Part shown: in pieces, positions 1-9,196 of the stretch | How the letters are laid out: each line of letters begins with the position of its first letter | How positions within the stretch are numbered: the first letter of the stretch is position 1 | NCBI GenBank assembly: GCA_964640065.1 | Contig: CAZXIE010000004.1 | Location: 1 to 64,000, forward strand | Length of the DNA: 64,000 nt | DNA from: JAJRXG01 sp964640065 | GTDB taxonomy: Bacteria > Bacteroidota > Bacteroidia > Chitinophagales > Saprospiraceae | Reading direction: 5' to 3' | Program-made: the position numbers and the translations under genes | Notes under the pieces: generated by a model | The model's database searches: none | The model's input: the letters and a program-made list of their open reading frames with translations, nothing else | Told to the model about the DNA's origin: nothing

Positions 1-1830
1 TTTTCGACTCCTATTAATAAGATACCACAAGAAGCTTTAGAGACCATTCTCTTTGGTGGCAATGACTCTTTTGACTTTAGACTTGGTTATAACAAGCACG
101 ATTTTGTTTTTGACCTTGCTCAAGATGGCATTACCAATATGCTCAAGAGGTGGTATAAGAGCACAACGTCAGAGAAAACACGGCAGTGGGCCGAGGATTT
201 CATGACAATCGTTACTTGCCCAACATGTAGTGGCTATCGATTGAAACAAGAGTCATTGCATTTTAAGTTGGCTGATACCCATATAGGTGAGTTAGGTCTC
301 ATGGACCTTGGCGAACTAAAGGAGTGGTTTGAAGATGTAGAGAATCATTTAGATGACAAGCAAAAGTTAGTAGCCAAAGAAGTGATAAAGGAGATCCGAT
401 ATAGATTAGACTTTCTCCTTCAAGTAGGACTGGATTATTTGAATTTAAATCGACCATCCAGGACCCTTTCTGGTGGAGAGTCTCAACGGACACGATTAGC
501 AACACAAATAGGATCCCAGTTAACTGGGATCACCTATATCATGGATGAGCCTAGTATCGGCCTTCATCAAAGGGACAACCATAGGCTGATTACATCCTTG
601 AAAAATCTTTCTAAGATTGGAAATACCGTTATCGTAGTAGAGCATGATAAAGACATCATGCTTGCATCTGATTATCTTATAGATCTTGGTCCTGGAGCAG
701 GTAGTAAAGGAGGAGAGTTGGTAAACGAAGGGAGACCAAAAGAATTTCTAAAAACAAAAGGATTAACCGCCGAGTATCTCAATAATCGAAGAACAATACC
801 ATACAATAAGAAACGACGAAAAGGCAATGGAAAGAAAATAGAATTACTAGGAGCCTCGGGACATAATCTGAAGAACGTAGATTTAAAAATATTGCTTGGC
901 ACATTTACTTGTGTGACAGGAGTATCCGGAAGTGGAAAATCTACATTAATCAACTCTACTCTTTATCCAATACTTAGAACTCACTTTTATAAAAGTTTAC
1001 AAAGACCATTACCTTATAAGTCTATAAAAGGTATTGATAATGTAGATAAAGTGATCGAGATAGATCAATCTGCCATAGGCCGAACACCTAGATCAAATCC
1101 TGCAACTTACACAAAGGTCTTTGATCCGATCCGCAGACTTTTTGCCGACTTACCAGAGTCTAAAATAAGAGGGTATAAACCAGGTAGATTTTCATTTAAT
1201 GTAAAAGGAGGGAGATGTGAGACCTGTCAAGGCGGAGGAAAGGAACTAATAGAAATGAACTTCCTCCCAGATGTATACGTAGACTGCGAGACTTGTCTTG
1301 GAAGAAGATATAATCGAGAAACCCTGGAGCTAATGTACAAAGGCAAGTCTATCTCAGATATACTTGAAATGCCTGTAGATGAAGCGGCTGAGTTTTTTAA
1401 GAATATCCCATCAATCTACCGTAAACTCAAGACCTTAAAAGATGTGGGTTTAGGATATATTACACTTGGACAACAAGCTACAACACTATCGGGTGGAGAA
1501 GCACAACGTGTAAAGCTAAGTGAAGAACTTTCTAAAAAGGATACAGGAAATACTCTTTATATCTTAGACGAACCTACAACAGGATTACACTTTGAAGATA
1601 TCAAACACTTGGTGGCTGTACTATCTAAACTAGTAGATAAAGGAAATACGGTGATTGTGATAGAGCACAGTATGGATATCATAAAAGTTGCTGATCATAT
1701 AATTGATATTGGTCCAGAGGGTGGCAACAGGGGAGGTAATATCGTCTTCACAGGAACACCAGAACAGCTAGCCAAGAAAAAGGATAGCCATACAGGTCGA
1801 TATTTGAAGATAGAATTAGAGACGGCATAG
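1..1830 (+). CDS. uvrA: UvrA, excinuclease ABC subunit A (3' part, truncated by window edge)
   Basis: ATPase that recognises DNA damage and loads UvrB in nucleotide excision repair. The frame is open from base 1 with no start, so the visible 609 residues are the C-terminal two thirds of a protein usually about 940 long; the N-terminal Walker A lies outside. Visible in order: a CPTC half zinc finger (about residue 73), the first ABC signature LSGGE (about 156) with IMDEPSIGLH, the second Walker A GVSGSGKST (about 307), the paired CETC zinc-finger cysteines (about 405-432), the second LSGGE (about 497) and ILDEPTTGLH. It converges on the small heat shock genes, 45 bases away. uvrB lies 26 kb away in the same window, so the uvr genes are not an operon. 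Confidence 0.97.
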   Translation, partial: FSTPINKIPQEALETILFGGNDSFDFRLGYNKHDFVFDLAQDGITNMLKRWYKSTTSEKTRQWAEDFMTIVTCPTCSGYRLKQESLHFKLADTHIGELGLMDLGELKEWFEDVENHLDDKQKLVAKEVIKEIRYRLDFLLQVGLDYLNLNRPSRTLSGGESQRTRLATQIGSQLTGITYIMDEPSIGLHQRDNHRLITSLKNLSKIGNTVIVVEHDKDIMLASDYLIDLGPGAGSKGGELVNEGRPKEFLKTKGLTAEYLNNRRTIPYNKKRRKGNGKKIELLGASGHNLKNVDLKILLGTFTCVTGVSGSGKSTLINSTLYPILRTHFYKSLQRPLPYKSIKGIDNVDKVIEIDQSAIGRTPRSNPATYTKVFDPIRRLFADLPESKIRGYKPGRFSFNVKGGRCETCQGGGKELIEMNFLPDVYVDCETCLGRRYNRETLELMYKGKSISDILEMPVDEAAEFFKNIPSIYRKLKTLKDVGLGYITLGQQATTLSGGEAQRVKLSEELSKKDTGNTLYILDEPTTGLHFEDIKHLVAVLSKLVDKGNTVIVIEHSMDIIKVADHIIDIGPEGGNRGGNIVFTGTPEQLAKKKDSHTGRYLKIELETA

Positions 1831-1875
1831 CGTAAGACTATACCGCCTCTTAAGTCTAATAACGTTGGAGGTTAC

Positions 1876-2304
1876 TTACTTGATTTCTACAGTTTTCTTC
1901 TGCGCTTTACTTATGTCTTTTATAAGCGAGATGGAAAGAATACCGTTTTTATGCTTGGCATCAATGTTTTCTTGATCTATATCATCACCAAGAAAAAACT
2001 TCCTTTCGAATGAAGAGTAGTTAAATTCTCTTCTATCAAAACTCTGATCTTCCGAAGCACTTGATTTCTCACTCTTAACGATGAGAGTGTTTTCATGAAC
2101 TTCGATAACCACATCTTTTTTAGAAAGACCTGGTACGGCCAAGTCGATCTGATACCCATCTTCTGATTCTGTAATATTAGTAGCCGGGGTTGTCGTTGTG
2201 AACTCACCGCCGACAAATTCAGATAGCTGTGTACCTAAAAACTTATCTAAGACTTGATTGATTGGAAAATTGGATTGGATAGGGCGATATCTTGTTTTTC
2301 TCAT
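1876..2304 (-). CDS. Hsp20 family small heat shock protein (second copy)
   Basis: ATP-independent cytoplasmic holdase of 142 residues. The alpha-crystallin domain spans roughly residues 40-142, with the family's DGYQIDLAVPGLSKKDV segment (the A-x-P-G-x-x-K core) and a C-terminal strand ending HKNGILSISLIK, where the usual conserved NGVL/NGIL is present. The C-terminal tail KKTVEIK replaces a clear IXI motif. It lies 18 bases downstream of a second Hsp20 gene in the same direction; the two share the same layout and probably arose by tandem duplication and are co-transcribed. ATG start. Confidence 0.95.
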   Translation of the reverse strand: MRKTRYRPIQSNFPINQVLDKFLGTQLSEFVGGEFTTTTPATNITESEDGYQIDLAVPGLSKKDVVIEVHENTLIVKSEKSSASEDQSFDRREFNYSSFERKFFLGDDIDQENIDAKHKNGILSISLIKDISKAQKKTVEIK

Positions 2305-2322
2305 GTCTATTAATTTTTGTTC

Positions 2323-2772
2323 TTACTTAATTGTGATTTTCTTAGGAGGCTGGGGCAGAGCTTCTTCTTTTTTGAGAAGGGTGATCGTTAGAATGCCATT
2401 CTTAAAAGAAGCCGATATTTTTTCTACGTCGACATCTTCTGGTAATCGGTAAGATTTGTTGAATCCTGCATAATTGAATTCTCTCAACCTGAAGGAGCTG
2501 GTGCTTTCTGGGCTTGTTTCTCTTTTATCAGATAGGGTTAAAATGTCTTCTTCGATATTGATATCAATATCAGCCTTACTTAAACCCGGTAGTGCTACAT
2601 CTAAGATGTACTTATCCTCTCGAGAAGAGATATTTGTCGCAGGTCTAGTGAAACTCTTTTTGTCGGCAGATGTATGAATAACTTCGCCAAGGGCTGAGTT
2701 GAAAAATGAATTTACTAGATGGTCAAATGAAGGTGTTGTCAGAACTTTTTTACGATATGTATTAGTCGTCAT
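2323..2772 (-). CDS. Hsp20 family small heat shock protein (first copy)
   Basis: Small heat shock holdase of 149 residues and the first gene of the hsp20 pair. The alpha-crystallin domain has DKYILDVALPGLSKADI (A-L-P-G core, about residues 52-69), the REFNYAGFNKSYRLP segment and the conserved FKNGILTITL near the C-terminus, followed by a KKITIK tail that resembles an IXI-type oligomerisation motif. The paralogue immediately downstream has the parallel segment REFNYSSFERKFFL. The 195-base upstream region carries two TGYC-N4-TGKCA elements that also occur upstream of lon and secA, so stress control through them is likely but inferred. Confidence 0.96.
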   Translation of the reverse strand: MTTNTYRKKVLTTPSFDHLVNSFFNSALGEVIHTSADKKSFTRPATNISSREDKYILDVALPGLSKADIDINIEEDILTLSDKRETSPESTSSFRLREFNYAGFNKSYRLPEDVDVEKISASFKNGILTITLLKKEEALPQPPKKITIK

Positions 2773-2873
2773 TACTAGTTGTTTTTGTTATTAATTATTG
2801 TGACAACCATAATGATCAATGCCCGTACCAGATCAGAAAACGAGACATTAAGGCGTACAAGAGCCTAGCTAAC

Positions 2874-2918
2874 TGACAAAAAGACAGCAAAAAACATAAA
2901 ACAACTGCCAAAACGACA
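2874..2918 (-). promoter_or_regulatory. Two TGYC-N4-TGKCA elements upstream of the hsp20 pair
   Basis: Read on the minus strand, 2906-2918 is TGTCGTTTTGGCA and 2874-2886 is TGTCTTTTTGTCA; their starts are 32 bases apart. The same pattern occurs upstream of secA (39087-39099) and lon (41754-41766, with a near match at 41712-41724). They sit 100-146 bases upstream of the hsp20 start and also just upstream of the putative promoter of the divergent gene at 2968, so either direction could be the target. The motif is seen; a role in stress control is inferred. Confidence 0.45.
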
Positions 2919-2922
2919 CTCG

Positions 2923-2953
2923 TTGATACTGAATGGAAATAAAAGTATCTTGG
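2923..2953 (+). promoter_or_regulatory. Candidate Bacteroidota promoter for the small membrane protein-mutL run
   Basis: TTG at 2923-2925 is followed after 20 bases by TATCTTGG at 2946-2953, one mismatch from the Bacteroidota -7 consensus TAnnTTTG; the spacing fits the 17-23 reported for Flavobacterium promoters. Start ATG lies 14 bases further on. Confidence 0.4.
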
Positions 2954-2967
2954 TGTAAAACCAGCAC

Positions 2968-3276
2968 ATGGCGCTTTTTGGACTTGGTAAGCGGATTAAA
3001 AATCGAAGTTTCGATTATATGCCTCGCTATTATGATGAACAAAAAGAGAATTTGGAGCGTCGACTTGGTGCTCAACAATCCAACGATCCGAATGCTATTA
3101 AACAAAGGATAAGAAGTGGTTTTCAACAAAAATATAGAGTAGACTCTAGGGTCACCTCTTCTGCTAATAAGGCATCAAACATTCGTCTTTTAGTGATTGT
3201 CATTCTCCTGGTGGCAATAACACTCATTCTGTTGCTAAAATATGTGCCTGCTTTAGCAGAAAGTATAGCTCAATAA
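2968..3276 (+). CDS. Small conserved membrane protein of unknown function
   Basis: 102 residues. The N-terminal two thirds are polar and strongly basic (KRIKNRSFDYMPRYYDEQKE), followed by one hydrophobic segment at about residues 76-95 (LLVIVILLVAITLILLLKYV) and a short tail, giving a single-pass, tail-anchored layout. I recognise no domain name; genes of this look are often found before mutL or rhomboid genes in Bacteroidota, but I cannot name one. It ends 17 bases before mutL and is probably in the same transcript. The ATG follows a candidate TTG/TAnnTTTG promoter. Confidence 0.75.
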   Translation: MALFGLGKRIKNRSFDYMPRYYDEQKENLERRLGAQQSNDPNAIKQRIRSGFQQKYRVDSRVTSSANKASNIRLLVIVILLVAITLILLLKYVPALAESIAQ

Positions 3277-3293
3277 ACCAACTTGCATCTTAT

Positions 3294-5105
3294 ATGAGTG
3301 GAGTCATCCAATTGTTACCAGATTCACTTGCTAACCAGATAGCTGCCGGTGAAGTTATTCAGCGGCCAGCATCTGTCGTAAAAGAACTTCTGGAGAATGC
3401 ACTTGACGCAAAGGCGACTCAGATAACACTTGTTATCAAAGATTCAGGTAAAACTCTTATCCAAGTTGTCGATAACGGGATGGGGATGACTGAGACAGAT
3501 GCTAGGCTATGTCTCGAAAGACATGCCACCTCTAAGATCAAATCTTCCGATGATCTCTTTAATATCAAATCTTTTGGTTTTAGAGGAGAAGCGATGGCGT
3601 CGATCGCTGCGATTGCACATCTAGAGTTAAAGACAAAAAGAAAAGAAGCGGACTTGGGCACGTATATTTTTGTTGAAGGCAGCAAGATTAAAAAACAGGA
3701 ACCCCAACAACTTCCTAACGGCACCTCGGTCACGGTAAGAAACCTTTTTTACAATGTCCCTGCTAGAAGAAAGTTTCTAAAATCAGATCCTGTAGAACTC
3801 AAGCATATACTCGAAGAGTTTACTAGAATAGCACTTCCTAACCCATCAGTTTTTTTCAGTGTCTATCACAATGATAATGAGCTCTACCACTTTACCGCAA
3901 CGAACCTAAGACAGAGACTTGCTAATTACTTTGGTAAAAACACCAATGAACGTATAGTGCCGGTTTCGGAAGAAACGGACTTCATAAAAGTATCTGGCTT
4001 TATAGGTAAGCCGGAACTGATTAAAAAATCAAGAGGAGATCAGTATCTTTTTGTGAATCAGAGATTTATAAAAAGCAATTATTTGAACCATGCTATTAAG
4101 ATAGCATATGAAGGTTTAATTCCTCCAGATCATTTTCCTTTCTACGTATTGCTTATAGATATTGATCCAGCGATGATTGATATTAACATTCATCCGACGA
4201 AGCAAGAAGTAAAATTTGAAAATGAAAGACTTATCTATAATTATGTAAAGGTTGCGGTTAAGCACGCATTAGGTAAGTATAGCATTACTCCGAGCTTGGA
4301 TTTTGAGTCTAGCTCAATGACTCCTTTTGTTGCAGGTAATGCGCACAGTGATTCTGGTTTTATTCAACAGAATCAATTTTCAAATAGACCAGGACAACCA
4401 CAGCAAGGAGGCGCAACTACAGCGGACAAAAGAAAGTGGCTTGAGTTTTATGATGATATTGCAAAGCAAGGCGGTTCAAGTTCTAATCAGGAGGCTATAA
4501 CGTTATCGAGTGACTGGTCGGAAGATGATGAAGATCAACCGGGTTCAACTCAAAGCTTCCAGATACATGATTCTTATGTTATCTCTCCTATAAAGTCCGG
4601 ATGGATTGTAATCGACCAATCCACGGCACACGAGAGAATACTATATGAAAGATATCGCGAACAAATAAATGAGGGATCTGGGGCCGCACAGATAAGTCTC
4701 TTTCCAGAGACCCTCCAACTATCACCTAATGATGCTATAGTACTCGAGACAATAATAGGGCATTTAACATCTCTTGGTTTTAGAATTGAAAAATTTGGAC
4801 AACATACTTTTGTCATTAATGCTCTCCCTTCAGAAAGCACTGAGATGAAACCTAAGCCCTTCATCGAAAAAATAATAGAGACTTATATTAACAACCAAGA
4901 GTTAGAAATATCTATAGAAGAGAATCTTGCAAGAACTCTAGCTAGAAGAATGAGGATAAGAAAGGGACAGAAGTTAGATGATTTAGAAAGACAAGAATTA
5001 ATAGATAAGTTATTTGCTTGTGAAATGCCTTATGCCAGCCCTTCTGGTAAAAAGTGTTTCATAACCTATGAATTAGTTGACGTAGAAAGAAGATTGAAAA
5101 GCTGA
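3294..5105 (+). CDS. mutL: MutL, DNA mismatch repair protein
   Basis: Mismatch repair GHKL ATPase linking MutS to downstream steps; 603 residues. N-terminal ATPase motifs are intact: IAAGEVIQRPASVVKELLENALDA (with the catalytic Glu and Mg-binding Asn), VVDNGMGM and FGFRGEAMASI. A low-complexity linker spans about residues 345-425 and the C-terminal dimerisation domain follows. In endonuclease-type MutL the latter carries DQHAxxE; here the position reads DQSTAHERILYER (about residue 440), so the metal-binding His is replaced by Ser. The end region CEMPYASPSGK also differs from the CPHGRP box. The stop codon overlaps the start of the following rhomboid gene (TGATG), implying translational coupling. 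Confidence 0.97.
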   Translation: MSGVIQLLPDSLANQIAAGEVIQRPASVVKELLENALDAKATQITLVIKDSGKTLIQVVDNGMGMTETDARLCLERHATSKIKSSDDLFNIKSFGFRGEAMASIAAIAHLELKTKRKEADLGTYIFVEGSKIKKQEPQQLPNGTSVTVRNLFYNVPARRKFLKSDPVELKHILEEFTRIALPNPSVFFSVYHNDNELYHFTATNLRQRLANYFGKNTNERIVPVSEETDFIKVSGFIGKPELIKKSRGDQYLFVNQRFIKSNYLNHAIKIAYEGLIPPDHFPFYVLLIDIDPAMIDINIHPTKQEVKFENERLIYNYVKVAVKHALGKYSITPSLDFESSSMTPFVAGNAHSDSGFIQQNQFSNRPGQPQQGGATTADKRKWLEFYDDIAKQGGSSSNQEAITLSSDWSEDDEDQPGSTQSFQIHDSYVISPIKSGWIVIDQSTAHERILYERYREQINEGSGAAQISLFPETLQLSPNDAIVLETIIGHLTSLGFRIEKFGQHTFVINALPSESTEMKPKPFIEKIIETYINNQELEISIEENLARTLARRMRIRKGQKLDDLERQELIDKLFACEMPYASPSGKKCFITYELVDVERRLKS

Positions 5106-5722
5106 TGATGCGACTTACAGATGTAGTTAAGAATTTGTTGATCATTAATGTGATCGTGTATTTAGCACTGAACTTCACGATGCTCAGTTCTTTCTTCAAC
5201 TATTTTGTTTTATACCCTCTTGGGTCAGATCAATTTCAACCAGTACAATTACTAACAAGTATGTTTAATCATGCACCGATTAACCCTGAGTTGAGATGGG
5301 GGGGAAGTATAGGCTTGATGCACATATTTGGAAATATGCTTACACTTTGTTTTTTCGGTCCGGCATTGGAAAATTATTGGGGACCGAAGAGGTTTTTATT
5401 GTTTTACTTGCTTTGTGGATTTGGTGCGGACTTCTTTCATTTATTCGCGGGAGGAGGATCTCCAGTTCTCGGAGCTTCGGGAGCGATAGCCGGGGTACTA
5501 CTTGGCTTTGCCTATTATAATCCAAGCGCAAAAATTATGCTTTTGTTTCCGCCGATACCGATCAAAGCGAAATATCTCGTAGGAGGCTTGTTGCTTTTTG
5601 ATTTATATGCAGGTCTTACTAGTATGGGCACAGGTATAGCACACTTTGCTCACCTTGGAGGGGCTATGGTCGGCGCTATACTTTTGTTCTTTTTCAAGAA
5701 AAATCCAGATTTCCTAAAGTGA
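5105..5722 (+). CDS. Rhomboid family intramembrane serine protease (first copy)
   Basis: Six-helix intramembrane serine protease of 205 residues in the inner membrane. The hydrophobic helix L1 region, LMHIFGNML with the HxxxN oxyanion pair, the nucleophile motif GASGAIAG (Ser about residue 126) and the catalytic His in AHFAHLGGAMVGA (about residue 182) are all present, so it should be active. It overlaps the mutL stop codon and is followed 50 bases later by a second, longer rhomboid gene. Rhomboid genes next to mutL are, to my recollection, a recurrent Bacteroidota arrangement; substrate unknown. Confidence 0.93.
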   Translation: MMRLTDVVKNLLIINVIVYLALNFTMLSSFFNYFVLYPLGSDQFQPVQLLTSMFNHAPINPELRWGGSIGLMHIFGNMLTLCFFGPALENYWGPKRFLLFYLLCGFGADFFHLFAGGGSPVLGASGAIAGVLLGFAYYNPSAKIMLLFPPIPIKAKYLVGGLLLFDLYAGLTSMGTGIAHFAHLGGAMVGAILLFFFKKNPDFLK

Positions 5723-5772
5723 TGGTTCATTTGCGAAGAACTTTATCTTAATTCTACGTTATACAGGAGAAG

Positions 5773-6630
5773 ATGATAGAGTCAATAATAGAAGATGTAA
5801 AGCGACAATTTGCCCATGGTAACATGATCAGTAAACTGATCCTTGTTAACATCTGTGTATTTCTAGTCATCATTATCATAAAGGCCTTTACTGGTTACAA
5901 TCCAGGTATTTACGAAAGTGTGATAGACTTTCTAGCTCTGCCTTCAGACTTAGGCAAGTTGATTACCAGACCATGGACGCTTTTTACATATATGTTTCTA
6001 CATGAAGGTTTCTGGCACCTTGGCTGGAACATGTTGATGCTCTATTGGTTTGGAAGGATAGTCGGAGATCTTATTGGAGATCATAGGATGCTTCCATTAT
6101 ATATACTGGGTGGGCTTTTAGGCGGTGTTTTCTTCCTTTTATTCAGTAATCTTATCGGAGAGATTTCTAATGTAAGGGGAGCTAGTGGTTCTGTTACATG
6201 TCTGATCATGGCAGCAGCATGTGTAGCTCCAGACTACATAATAAGGTTGATTTTAATCGGAGATGTTAAGCTTAAGTACATAGCCCTCTTTTTGATTGTT
6301 CTCGATATTGCTATGATAGCAGAGCAGAATAATGCTGGGGGGAGGATGGCACATCTTGGAGGTGCAGCGCTGGGAGCTTTTTTCATTTATTCACTGAGAC
6401 GAGGAAGAGACATAACGGACTTTAAGGATTCGTTTTCATGGATCAACAAAGAAAGCAAGCCTCAAATGGATGTAGTCCATAATAAGAAAAGACCTGTCCA
6501 GAAAAAGAGAGCTCATCAGCCATCTAATCAAGAAAAGGTAGATGCTATTCTGGATAAGATTAATGTGAGCGGTTATGATAGTCTCACCCCAGAAGAAAAA
6601 GAGATTTTATATCAAGCGAGCAAGAAATAA
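5773..6630 (+). CDS. Rhomboid family intramembrane serine protease with cytoplasmic C-terminal extension (second copy)
   Basis: 285 residues. Shows GFWHLGWNMLML (HxxxN), GASGSVTCLI with the nucleophilic Ser near residue 138, and AHLGGAALGAFFIY with the catalytic His near residue 194. After the last helix there is a basic linker rich in Lys and Pro and a short helical domain, KVDAILDKINVSGYDSLTPEEK, which is typical of the longer Bacteroidota rhomboids (a small C-terminal domain of the DUF6576 kind). The two rhomboids differ in length and sequence, so they are old paralogues. The 3' end overlaps the next gene by 56 bases. Confidence 0.93.
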   Translation: MIESIIEDVKRQFAHGNMISKLILVNICVFLVIIIIKAFTGYNPGIYESVIDFLALPSDLGKLITRPWTLFTYMFLHEGFWHLGWNMLMLYWFGRIVGDLIGDHRMLPLYILGGLLGGVFFLLFSNLIGEISNVRGASGSVTCLIMAAACVAPDYIIRLILIGDVKLKYIALFLIVLDIAMIAEQNNAGGRMAHLGGAALGAFFIYSLRRGRDITDFKDSFSWINKESKPQMDVVHNKKRPVQKKRAHQPSNQEKVDAILDKINVSGYDSLTPEEKEILYQASKK

Positions 6631-7687
6631 GAGGTCTAACCTCAGAGATCATATCATTCGATTACCTGCCTTCATATTCACACTGATGTTGGGCTTTTCA
6701 TTGGTATCTGCTTATTTCAGGCCTAATGACAAGGATTTACTTTCTCTTTTTGGACTAGTCTTTCCGTTCCTGTTTTTCACTGTGTTGTTATTCGCTCCTT
6801 TTCTTTATCGTAGACAAAAATTAACCTTCTTGTTCGCGACTGTAAGCCTATGTTTTGCGCTTCCGCAAATGCTGTCTTACGTGAGATATAAAAAGCAGGT
6901 ATCTAACCCCAAGTCGGACTTAACCGTACTGACATATAATGTAATGATGGGTTTTGGACTAGTTAATCACAACAAAGAGCCGGATCCTAATAAGCTAAGT
7001 GAACTCACAACGCTTTTATCTCTACAGCCACGCCCGGATATATTGTGCCTTCAGGAAGCAGGCCCACTAGCGTTAAAGACTTTCAATAAAATTGCTGGAT
7101 ATCCTCATTCCCATAGTTTCGCACCGAAAGGAGCTGTTATCTACAGCAAATATCCAATTATTAAAAAGGGATACCTAGATTTTAAGTCCAAGGTAAATTC
7201 GTGTTTATGGGCAGATATAGCGCTGCCTTCTTCTGACACAGTGAGGGTATATAGCGTCCACCTAGAATCTACAAGGCTAAGCAGCTCTTCTTATGATCTA
7301 TTAGCTGATAAGGGGCTGCAGTCTGCTTCTGCTCAAGGAGTTAAAGACTTGTTGGTGAAATACCCTCTTTATGCGGGCAAAAGAGCAACTCAAGCGCATT
7401 TGGTAAAAGAGCACATCGCGTATTCTCAATATCCTACCGTTTTGTGCGGAGATATGAACGAACCTCCCGCATCGTATACTTATAGAATATTGAAGAGGGG
7501 ACTTAAAGATGCATTTGTTGAAACAGGCACAGGCTTGGGTAATACATGGAAAGGAAAAATACCAATGTTGAGAATAGATTATATTTTTGCGTCTGATGAG
7601 TTGACAAACACTTCGTACTCCTGTTTACGCAGTGATCTTTCAGACCACTATCCTGTTAAAGCCTCTTTTACGTTTAATAAAGAATAA
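6575..7687 (+). CDS. Membrane-anchored endonuclease/exonuclease/phosphatase family protein
   Basis: 370 residues. A basic N-terminus (KKKRFYIKRARNKRS) precedes three hydrophobic helices (about residues 29-110), and the EEP domain occupies the rest. Motifs: LTVLTYNVMMG (metal-ligand Asn), DILCLQEAG (catalytic Glu), VYSVHLEST, VLCGDMNEPP (Asp-x-Asn), RIDYIFAS and SDHYPVKASF (catalytic Asp-His). Proteins of this form act on nucleic acids or phospho-esters outside the cytoplasmic membrane; the substrate is unknown. The ATG chosen lies inside the preceding rhomboid gene; no other ATG would keep the positively charged N-terminus in front of the first helix. Confidence 0.88.
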   Translation: MIVSPQKKKRFYIKRARNKRSNLRDHIIRLPAFIFTLMLGFSLVSAYFRPNDKDLLSLFGLVFPFLFFTVLLFAPFLYRRQKLTFLFATVSLCFALPQMLSYVRYKKQVSNPKSDLTVLTYNVMMGFGLVNHNKEPDPNKLSELTTLLSLQPRPDILCLQEAGPLALKTFNKIAGYPHSHSFAPKGAVIYSKYPIIKKGYLDFKSKVNSCLWADIALPSSDTVRVYSVHLESTRLSSSSYDLLADKGLQSASAQGVKDLLVKYPLYAGKRATQAHLVKEHIAYSQYPTVLCGDMNEPPASYTYRILKRGLKDAFVETGTGLGNTWKGKIPMLRIDYIFASDELTNTSYSCLRSDLSDHYPVKASFTFNKE

Positions 7688-7699
7688 TCAAGTTGCTAC

Positions 7700-9196
7700 A
7701 TGCCCCAATTAAAGTTATACAACAGCATATCTAAGCAAAAAGAGGACTTTGTCCCGATGGTCGATGGTCGAGTAGGAATGTATGTCTGTGGGCCTACGGT
7801 CTATAGCGATGTTCACTTGGGAAACATCAGAACTTTCCTAAGCTTCGATGTGATATACCGATATCTGAAATATCTAGGTTATAAGGTGCGCTATGTGAGA
7901 AATATCACCGATGTCGGTCATTTAGTAGGAGACCTTGATGAAGGAGAGGACAAAATCGCTAAGCGCGCAAAGCTTGAGAACCTTGAACCGATGGAGGTGG
8001 TTCAAAAATATACGAATGGCTTTCATAGTATGATGCGCCTATTTAATATATCAGAGCCGAATATTGAGCCTCGGGCAACTGGTCATATTATAGAACAAAT
8101 CGAGATGGTCCAGAGTATTATAGACAATGGGTTTGGCTACGAACGCAATGGATCAGTTTATTTTGACACTCAAGCATTTCAAAAAGTACATGGCTCATAT
8201 GGATCTTTATCCGGACGTGTAATAGATGACCTTCTTACAGAAACAAGGGAGTTAAAGAATCAATCAGAAAAAAACCATCCTGCAGATTTTGCAATATGGA
8301 TGAAGGCTGATGATCGACATTTGATGAAATGGAATTCTAAGTGGTCTATGGGGTTTCCGGGTTGGCATTTGGAATGCTCTGCGATGAGCACAAAATATCT
8401 TGGTAAACAATTTGATATCCATGGAGGTGGCAATGATTTGAAATTTCCACACCATGAAAATGAAGTTGCTCAAAATGTCGGAGCATGTGGGTGTACACCA
8501 GCTAAATATTGGTTGCACGCGAATATGCTTTTAATGAATGGGCGGAAAATGTCCAAAAGTGATGGTAACACTATCTCTGCGCACGATTTATTTTCTGGAG
8601 AGAGCGAGCATGTGAGTAAAGGATATAGTCCGATGGCTGTGCGGTTCTTTATGCTGATGGCACATTATAGATCAACTTTAGACTTAAGTGACGTTGCACT
8701 TGAAGCTGCTGAGAAGGGATATAAGAAGTTGATGGAGGCCAAGAGATTCTTGGATAAGGTAGACCATAGCGCTCCTCAAAGTGTTTCAAAAGTTGATGAT
8801 GAGATTCTAGAATTAATTACTAGGGTTTTTGAAGAGCTCGATGATGATTTTAATACACCTAAAGCTCTTGCAAGGTTATTCGAATTAGTGCCTTTGGTAA
8901 ACAGTTATAAAGATAACAAGCCAACACATAGAGACATCTCTACTGAGACGATGCAAAAACTGCAAGCGTGTTTTAGTTCTGTGTTGGTTGATATTATGGG
9001 ATTAGAAGATGACATGATAGAAGAGGGGAACTCTACAGATGCACTCGGAAAAGTAATGGAACTTGTAATCGATCTCAGACAAAACGCTAGAACCAATAAA
9101 GATTGGGGAACAGCAGATAAAATTAGAGATGATCTAGCTGCTCAGAACATTGTAATTAAAGACGGAAAAGAAGGAACATCATGGTCACTGAATTAA
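7700..9196 (+). CDS. cysS: Cysteine--tRNA ligase
   Basis: Class I aminoacyl-tRNA synthetase that charges tRNA-Cys; 498 residues, a usual length. Seen: the zinc and active-site segment MYVCGPTVYSDVHLGN with the HLGN form of the HIGH signature (about residue 41), the further zinc ligands in WHLECSAM and FPHHENE, and KMSKS in GRKMSKSDGN (about residue 283). The DALR-type C-terminal helical region follows. It begins 12 bases after the previous gene and overlaps the following peptidase gene by 16 bases, so it sits inside a tight plus-strand run. Confidence 0.98.
   Translation: MPQLKLYNSISKQKEDFVPMVDGRVGMYVCGPTVYSDVHLGNIRTFLSFDVIYRYLKYLGYKVRYVRNITDVGHLVGDLDEGEDKIAKRAKLENLEPMEVVQKYTNGFHSMMRLFNISEPNIEPRATGHIIEQIEMVQSIIDNGFGYERNGSVYFDTQAFQKVHGSYGSLSGRVIDDLLTETRELKNQSEKNHPADFAIWMKADDRHLMKWNSKWSMGFPGWHLECSAMSTKYLGKQFDIHGGGNDLKFPHHENEVAQNVGACGCTPAKYWLHANMLLMNGRKMSKSDGNTISAHDLFSGESEHVSKGYSPMAVRFFMLMAHYRSTLDLSDVALEAAEKGYKKLMEAKRFLDKVDHSAPQSVSKVDDEILELITRVFEELDDDFNTPKALARLFELVPLVNSYKDNKPTHRDISTETMQKLQACFSSVLVDIMGLEDDMIEEGNSTDALGKVMELVIDLRQNARTNKDWGTADKIRDDLAAQNIVIKDGKEGTSWSLN

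Noticed and set aside
1831..1875. AGACT...AGTCT pair between uvrA and hsp20
   Set aside because: Five-base stem without a T tract; too weak to call a terminator.
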